From assembly GCA_016839875.1 (NCBI GenBank), contig JAEOTK010000116.1, positions 1 to 12,485 of the forward strand: 12,485 nucleotides of DNA, read 5' to 3'. Each line of letters starts with the position of its first letter. The first letter of the stretch is position 1. The DNA is from Candidatus Heimdallarchaeota archaeon (GTDB lineage: Archaea > Asgardarchaeota > Heimdallarchaeia > Heimdallarchaeales > Heimdallarchaeaceae). Below, piece after piece: positions 7,505 to 12,485 of the stretch. Position numbers and translations under genes: made by a program. The notes under the pieces are model-generated. The model had not been told where the DNA came from. It was given only the letters and a program-made list of their open reading frames with translations, and made no database searches.

Positions 7505-10500
7505 AAATTTCTAGGCATGTATTTAGCAAAATTTCTTTTCATTGCTAGGAAGAAAATAGCATAGAAAACTACTGGTATTCCTAGAAATACTACTAACACT
7601 ACAACATATGGAAATGGCATAGCATAAGGCAGAGCTGAAGGTCTAAATCCTAGCAAGATATAATTTAGAAGCTTTATCAAACCATACCCAGCAACAGCCC
7701 CAACTGCCAATCCTGGTATTATACACGATATAAATAACTCTAAAGCAGAGAGGAAAATGATTCTATTAGTAGGTATTCCAATCTTCTTCAGAACATCGTG
7801 CTTTGTCGTTCTACGTTGAAGTATTTTCATAGGATTCGATATGCTGGTGAATATTACAGCAGCAATACAGACTAGAATTCCAAAAATAAATTCTGCAACA
7901 ACAAGTGAATAGAATGGAATCAAATTTGTTAATCTTGCTTCATAGTCCTCTTCAGCTACACCAACATCTAGATTCAATTCGTTCTCCAATTTTAGACTCA
8001 ATTTACTTGGATTAACTAAAGGAGCAGTTTTTATTAACAGTAAGTCACTGGAAGTACTAATCAAGTTCAGTGTTTTATTTAGTGTCAAGAAATTTTCTTT
8101 GGTAGTGACCAGAGAAAAATCATAATAGCTCTGCTGCATTCTAGCAAGTGATCCAGCATCATAGAATAATGGAAAATAATCAAAAACTGCTTTTATACTA
8201 AAGAGGTATTCATGAATTGTTCCATTTATATCTGACAGAAAAGTATAGGTGTGCCTTTCTTGACTGATAAGTATATCAAATGCGTTTGATACCATGATAG
8301 TATTATTTTCACTTAGAGATTGAATTTTGCTTTCCCAATCATTGATCAAATATTTTGGAGGTTTCCGCACCGTTGAAAGAAATGACTCTATATCATCTAA
8401 AACTAGTACATTAAACAGATGTTCTTCTGCACCATATAATCCATGATATACTGTAACATTTGTTAGATTTTCTACTTCATCATAGAGCGAAATATCGTAT
8501 CTTAGTGTTTGATTCATCCTATTCCAATTTCCAATATAGAGATCACTACCTTTGTAGAAATATGTTTCAGTTTCCATTTTGTTTTGGATGTTAATTGGTG
8601 TAACTATAAAAGGAACTACTACTCCAATTAGAATTAGATATGTAAGAAAAGTGTTGTTAAAGAGATTGATATCAGATCGTATTTCAACTAAAGAGAATGA
8701 AAACAAAGATTTTCTAGACATCCAAGAGATTTTACTCAATACGATCATTATTAATTTATGAAGTTCTTTTAGAATTAATCCAAGACCAAGTAGAGTAATC
8801 ATTATCCCTATACCTATCAAATAGACAAAAACCAATACCAGGGTTGAACTTCCTGAAGCAAATACTTCAACTCCAAATAGTCGAAACATCCAAAATGCTA
8901 ATCCTGTGATACTAGCACCAAGAATTATAATGAAGAAATAATGTAACCTAAATCTTTTCAGAAGCTGAACCATTCTTCTTGGAACCTTTTCAACTTGCTT
9001 TCTAGTTCTTGATTGCTTGATAATTCTAGGAAGAGAAACAAACATTAGCAGGACAAATGATATACCCATTACAATCGCCAAGCTGTCAAAACTCATTGTG
9101 ATTGATTGAGCAGAAAAACTGACAAATTTGTCAACTTTCAATAGTGGAGGAATTAGTATAAGTGTAACAACAAAACCTAAAGCTGTTGCTATTATTGATT
9201 CAATAAACTTCATTGATGAATAGATGAAAGATATATTGCCCGTAGAGACTCCTTTTGATCTTAGAATACGTATTTCTTGAGCAAAGCTTGCTCCAAAAAG
9301 CTCGTTCACTTCAAAGATCAAGAACCAAGCTAGGTAAAGTATAGGTATTGAAAGAAAAATCACTAAAAATTGAGTTATTTGGAGAGTCTCAATGATATCA
9401 TAGAATACATAGTAAATTTCATTCATGACCCTCCAATTACCATTAGCATCAAAGGAGAATTGATAGGGACCATTCTGTTGTAAATCTTCAACTTCTAATA
9501 ATAAGGTATTTACGTCATCAATTGTAATTTCTCCGAAATTATATAATAATTGAATTCGACCATACAAATTGAAATCATAATCTGTTGCATTTTCAAAATT
9601 CTTAAGGTAATACTCTATTGGACACACAATATTATCAAAAGAAGTAAGAGATTGAATTGGATCAAAAGGAACATCATTTGCCCTGCATATATTTCTTAAC
9701 ACTGATAAAGTAGGTGGCAAATAAATACCAACAATGGTGAAATTTACAGAATCAGCTACTTGCATCTCCGGAGATCCTGTTGCATTTATGATAATTGTAT
9801 CAAATAATTGCATATCATATGTTGCAGCTACATCAGTAGAAATAACTACTTCATTTAGATTCTCTGGAACTCTTCCTTCAGATAGAATAGATCCCAAAAC
9901 CAAAGAATAATTGTTCGTATAACCCAAGTAACCAAGATATGAAATATAAGTATCGAATTCAGAGAAATTGTATCCTGTAACTCGCGAGTAAAGTGAATAG
10001 TGAAAACCACCCATAGAATTGGATAGGACCGTTGTACTCGAGCTTACTTTAGAGAATATTTCACTTAGAGCTGTTTGTGTTACATTCTCATTAATTGCAC
10101 CACCACTCAAATCAGAATTGAGATTGAAATCGAACATGAAAGTAACAGTGCCATCATTCCCAAGATCTGAAGATTCAACATGATTAACAATTAATGTATC
10201 TCTTTTTGAATCGAAGAGAGTTGTACTAGTAACGATAATAGAAGCTAAAATCGTTAATCCTAACAGGCTAATGACTAATCGTTTTTTGTTTGCTTTCCAA
10301 AGAGAAAAAATCAGACTTACAGCATTTGTAATAAATAACCAAATATTCGTAAAGACAAGATCAATGTCAGAAACATCAGTCTTAATGGGTCGGAGAAGAT
10401 AGTCTCTCAATTTCCGTAGAGAGTGGTTTATTCTTTTATGAAAAACCCAATATAGAAGTCCTAGAGCTAAGATAGGAACAATAATTGCAGGCCAGTATCT

Positions 10501-11808
10501 AATCCAAAAATAAGTGAATACTGATAAATTCTTTAGATTTAGAAGAAGAGGAAAAGTAGGAAGATTAAGGTCAATATCACTCAGAATATTAAGAGAAATA
10601 ACTTGTCGATTTAGAAATCTGTAATCGGAATTATCCGCAGTATTCACTAAAGAAGAATAACTGATGATATAAGATTCATTTTCAAGTAATAGCGCAGAAA
10701 CAGATAAATCGTAATTGACCCTTTCAGCATCTTCTAATTCGATTGTTTGAGAGCTAAGAGAACTATAATCATCTTTGACAATAATCAATTTTGGGACACT
10801 GCGGTAGTAATAATCGCTATCAAGGATTTCAAGAATTTCCTCATATTTAAAAATAGCATAAAAACTATAGTTTGTGTATGAGAACCAGTGAATATTTTCA
10901 GCATAACTCGACCCAGTTGAAAGGGAATTAAAACTAGATAATTCAAGGCTTTCATTTACTTGAAAACTTCTACTTAGCAGTTCTCCATTCATTGCTGTAT
11001 AAAGAACTAATCTAAATCGAAAATTTTCTCCCACAGAGAGCCCAATCTGATACCATCGATAATCAGACAATCTTATATTTGTGGAGTTGAAATACCCATT
11101 CTCTCTAACACCTATAAGTTCTAACTCTTGGTAATAATTGTCTTCTGTTTCTTCGACCTCAATTTCAAATAAGGCATACACAGTTTGGTTCAAGATGGTT
11201 ATTCCTCTAACTTGATGTGACACGTGTGGAGTCAAGTATTCCTCTTCAGTGATTGTCTGATTGTCAAAAGCTCTTACATGGATAATCGTTGTGTTCCACT
11301 CATTGTAATATAGAGCAGTGAATAGGTTCAGAGAATCTTCTTCGTTTTGAAAATAAATAGGGATATACCCTTCATATGTGGAGTAAATTATGAAGTTATC
11401 AATTGATTCTTCCGTCCAGATGTACATTCTTACGATTGTTCCGTAGAAACTTCCACTCAGTGAATAAACAAGCCTTATACCAGTATCAGATAAATAAACT
11501 TGAAAAATTTCCCCTCGGTGTACATCTCTTTCAACTTCTACAATTTGGTTGTCAAGAATATGATAAATTAGGAAAGTGCCATTCCAATAACTGTGCTGAA
11601 CGAAATAGTGTAAATTCCCATCATGGTCTATAATTGTTCTAGTTCTCAAATCTGAGAGATCTTCCTCATATCTAATAAGCAGAAATGGTTGATCAATTAC
11701 AGCATCGTTAAGTGCAGATGTCTTGAGCTGTGTAAAACTAACAAAAATGATACTTGTTATCAGAAAAAGAATCAGTAATCTTTTTCTGAGTCTTCCTACC
11801 ATATTCAT
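7498..11808 (-). CDS. FtsX/MacB-like ABC permease, two fused halves with large N-terminal ectodomain
   Basis: This 1436-residue membrane protein starts with a signal-anchor (RLRKR then hydrophobic, 8-28). An extra beta-rich ectodomain follows (about 35-430) and ends in a membrane helix (436-457). Then come two FtsX-type permease halves. Half one is a helix at 510-531, a large extracellular domain (535-805) and helices at about 811-832, 866-888 and 908-927. Half two has helices at 955-973 and 988-1014 leading to 1053-1073, an extracellular domain (1075-1295) and helices at about 1299-1321, 1350-1376 and 1399-1422. Both halves carry the FtsX coupling region, seen as EIRILRSKGVS (845-855) and KHDVLKKIGIP (1336-1346). 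N-glycosylation sequons cluster in the three predicted outside segments, nine of them in the N-terminal ectodomain, which supports the topology. Type VII ABC systems (LolCDE, MacB, FtsEX) extrude lipoproteins or peptides, or pass force across the membrane. Which applies here is unknown. The two fused halves match the two NBDs of the next gene. ATG 11808 has GTGAT 5 bases upstream. Confidence 0.88.
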   Translation of the reverse strand: MNMVGRLRKRLLILFLITSIIFVSFTQLKTSALNDAVIDQPFLLIRYEEDLSDLRTRTIIDHDGNLHYFVQHSYWNGTFLIYHILDNQIVEVERDVHRGEIFQVYLSDTGIRLVYSLSGSFYGTIVRMYIWTEESIDNFIIYSTYEGYIPIYFQNEEDSLNLFTALYYNEWNTTIIHVRAFDNQTITEEEYLTPHVSHQVRGITILNQTVYALFEIEVEETEDNYYQELELIGVRENGYFNSTNIRLSDYRWYQIGLSVGENFRFRLVLYTAMNGELLSRSFQVNESLELSSFNSLSTGSSYAENIHWFSYTNYSFYAIFKYEEILEILDSDYYYRSVPKLIIVKDDYSSLSSQTIELEDAERVNYDLSVSALLLENESYIISYSSLVNTADNSDYRFLNRQVISLNILSDIDLNLPTFPLLLNLKNLSVFTYFWIRYWPAIIVPILALGLLYWVFHKRINHSLRKLRDYLLRPIKTDVSDIDLVFTNIWLFITNAVSLIFSLWKANKKRLVISLLGLTILASIIVTSTTLFDSKRDTLIVNHVESSDLGNDGTVTFMFDFNLNSDLSGGAINENVTQTALSEIFSKVSSSTTVLSNSMGGFHYSLYSRVTGYNFSEFDTYISYLGYLGYTNNYSLVLGSILSEGRVPENLNEVVISTDVAATYDMQLFDTIIINATGSPEMQVADSVNFTIVGIYLPPTLSVLRNICRANDVPFDPIQSLTSFDNIVCPIEYYLKNFENATDYDFNLYGRIQLLYNFGEITIDDVNTLLLEVEDLQQNGPYQFSFDANGNWRVMNEIYYVFYDIIETLQITQFLVIFLSIPILYLAWFLIFEVNELFGASFAQEIRILRSKGVSTGNISFIYSSMKFIESIIATALGFVVTLILIPPLLKVDKFVSFSAQSITMSFDSLAIVMGISFVLLMFVSLPRIIKQSRTRKQVEKVPRRMVQLLKRFRLHYFFIIILGASITGLAFWMFRLFGVEVFASGSSTLVLVFVYLIGIGIMITLLGLGLILKELHKLIMIVLSKISWMSRKSLFSFSLVEIRSDINLFNNTFLTYLILIGVVVPFIVTPINIQNKMETETYFYKGSDLYIGNWNRMNQTLRYDISLYDEVENLTNVTVYHGLYGAEEHLFNVLVLDDIESFLSTVRKPPKYLINDWESKIQSLSENNTIMVSNAFDILISQERHTYTFLSDINGTIHEYLFSIKAVFDYFPLFYDAGSLARMQQSYYDFSLVTTKENFLTLNKTLNLISTSSDLLLIKTAPLVNPSKLSLKLENELNLDVGVAEEDYEARLTNLIPFYSLVVAEFIFGILVCIAAVIFTSISNPMKILQRRTTKHDVLKKIGIPTNRIIFLSALELFISCIIPGLAVGAVAGYGLIKLLNYILLGFRPSALPYAMPFPYVVVLVVFLGIPVVFYAIFFLAMKRNFAKYMPRNLE

Positions 11809-11865
11809 ATCTAATCACGTATAATTATAAAGATAACCTATAATGTTTTGGAACTTTAAATAAGG
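11809..11865 (-). promoter_or_regulatory. Putative promoter of the permease-ATPase operon
   Basis: Upstream of the permease, the minus strand has CCTTATTTAAAG (11865-11854), a TATA-like box about 50 bases before the ATG. That would place transcription start near 11832 and give a leader of about 24 bases carrying the GTGAT ribosome-binding element (11818-11814). A second AT-rich stretch, TTTATAATTATA (about 11832-11821), could instead serve a leaderless start. The motif is eye-matched, and the gene could also be read through from the upstream membrane-protein gene. Confidence 0.38.
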
Positions 11866-11891
11866 TGATTGTGTAGAGGTTGACACAATTA
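11866..11891. repeat. Inverted repeat ATTGTGT-N8-ACACAAT upstream of permease promoter
   Basis: Perfect 7-base arms lie at 11868-11874 and 11883-11889 around an 8-base spacer. In RNA the stem could extend by a G-U and an A-U pair. It overlaps the stop codon of the upstream membrane-protein gene and lies directly before the TATA-like box of the permease. It could be an operator or activator site, or a 3' hairpin for the upstream transcript. No T run follows at once, so a plain hairpin-plus-U terminator is less likely. Confidence 0.45.
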
Positions 11892-12485
11892 TTTAGATTC
11901 GTACTCAGAAAGCTCAGTTTGAATAGATTCCTTCATTTTCTTGTACTCAGGATATTCGGTAAAAAGATCAGCTATTGCAAAAATTACGAAAATAGAAAAG
12001 AACAGACATGTAATTAGAAAGAAAACCTGCTGTTCAAGTAAACTCAATTTAGTATCTTTTCCTTTTTCTATTTTGTAGAGCTTATATCTTCTTATTGCTA
12101 GAATAAAGAACCAAACAAAGAGGCCTACAGAGACAAGAGCAAGTATTAACATTAGTCCAATTAAATTACTAGCAAATACCTGTAAGATACTGAAAATACC
12201 CATCAGTATTCCCATTCCAACAAATAATGCAATAATTAAGGTATCATATTGAACCTTTTGTTGAGTATCAAAATATTGAGCGAGTTCCTTACTCATTTCT
12301 TTTGGTTCTTCTTCCACTTTTTCCTCTTGATCTCTTAGTACTAAAAGCCAGAGAAGATTAAAGAAGTATGAAAGGATTACTACGAAGAATCCTACTGACA
12401 AAACGAAGAATACTGCTACAATAGCTGATTGCCAAACAGGATGAAGCTGATAAGCGAGAACATCACTGACATTATTTAGGAATCC
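11889..12485 (-). CDS. Four-helix integral membrane protein, 5' end outside window
   Basis: The frame is open from a TAA stop (11889-11891) to the right edge of the window, giving 198 residues of an incomplete protein. A TTG at 12401 could begin a 170-residue version. But codons 12402-12485 continue without a stop and complete the first hydrophobic helix, so I treat the gene as truncated by the window. Numbered from the edge, membrane helices lie at about 20-50, 82-105, 107-131 and 152-175. Between helices 1 and 2 is a charged, Glu/Lys-rich stretch (about 51-75), and the C-terminus is charged (EYPEYKKMKES and on). I recognise no family motif or catalytic residue. It lies 80 bases upstream of the ABC permease on the same strand. 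It may therefore be a membrane partner in the same operon, or simply a neighbour with its own 3' end at the inverted repeat that follows. Confidence 0.7.
   Translation of the reverse strand, partial: GFLNNVSDVLAYQLHPVWQSAIVAVFFVLSVGFFVVILSYFFNLLWLLVLRDQEEKVEEEPKEMSKELAQYFDTQQKVQYDTLIIALFVGMGILMGIFSILQVFASNLIGLMLILALVSVGLFVWFFILAIRRYKLYKIEKGKDTKLSLLEQQVFFLITCLFFSIFVIFAIADLFTEYPEYKKMKESIQTELSEYESK

Noticed and set aside
1..12485. tRNA/rRNA genes, CRISPR arrays, insertion sequences or integrase sites
   Set aside because: Reading both strands, I saw no cloverleaf with a conserved T-loop, no regularly spaced repeats, no transposase-like protein and no long terminal repeats. All gaps between genes are under 100 bases.

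Overview
The window is AT-rich, gene-dense DNA with short intergenic gaps and no RNA gene, mobile element or CRISPR array that I can see. It most resembles an archaeon. The intergenic regions offer TATA-like boxes and oligo-T tracts rather than clear bacterial -35/-10 elements or hairpin-plus-U terminators. Several starts lack a Shine-Dalgarno sequence. The surface proteins are loaded with N-glycosylation sequons, and one ends in a double-CxxC zinc ribbon with a proline-rich tail. A fused FtsX/MacB-type ABC system with very large ectodomains beside a membrane-anchored zinc-ribbon protein would fit Asgard (Promethearchaeota) or related archaea. That placement is inference; there is no marker gene here.

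Layout, left to right. (1) 1-222, plus strand: the C-terminal tail of a UDP-glucose/nucleotide-sugar dehydrogenase, cut by the window edge. (2) 296-1621, minus: a complete UDP-glucose 6-dehydrogenase, convergent with the first and clearly a diverged paralogue. (3) 1622-1716: a divergent promoter region. (4) 1717-3033, plus: a SAMHD1/dGTPase-like HD phosphohydrolase. (5) 3056-5683, minus: an 875-residue secreted, membrane-anchored protein with a helical ectodomain, beta-rich modules, one C-terminal membrane helix, a cytosolic zinc ribbon and a polyproline tail. (6) 5741-7492, minus: an ABC protein with two nucleotide-binding domains in one chain. (7) 7498-11808, minus: a 1436-residue FtsX/MacB-like permease whose two permease halves are fused and preceded by an extra ectodomain of about 400 residues. 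(8) 11889-12485, minus: the 3' part of a four-helix membrane protein running off the right edge.

The permease and ATPase genes are separated by only a few bases and are almost certainly co-translated. Together they would make a complete type VII (LolCDE/MacB-like) ABC machine from two polypeptides. The anchored zinc-ribbon protein follows on the same strand after 57 bases, and the four-helix protein precedes it by 80 bases. I read 3056-12485 as a probable cell-surface module: an ABC motor with its own sensor-like ectodomain and possible accessory surface proteins. The shared function is inferred from gene order and topology. The left part (two nucleotide-sugar dehydrogenases and an HD hydrolase) looks like ordinary sugar-nucleotide and nucleotide metabolism and has no proven link to the right part.
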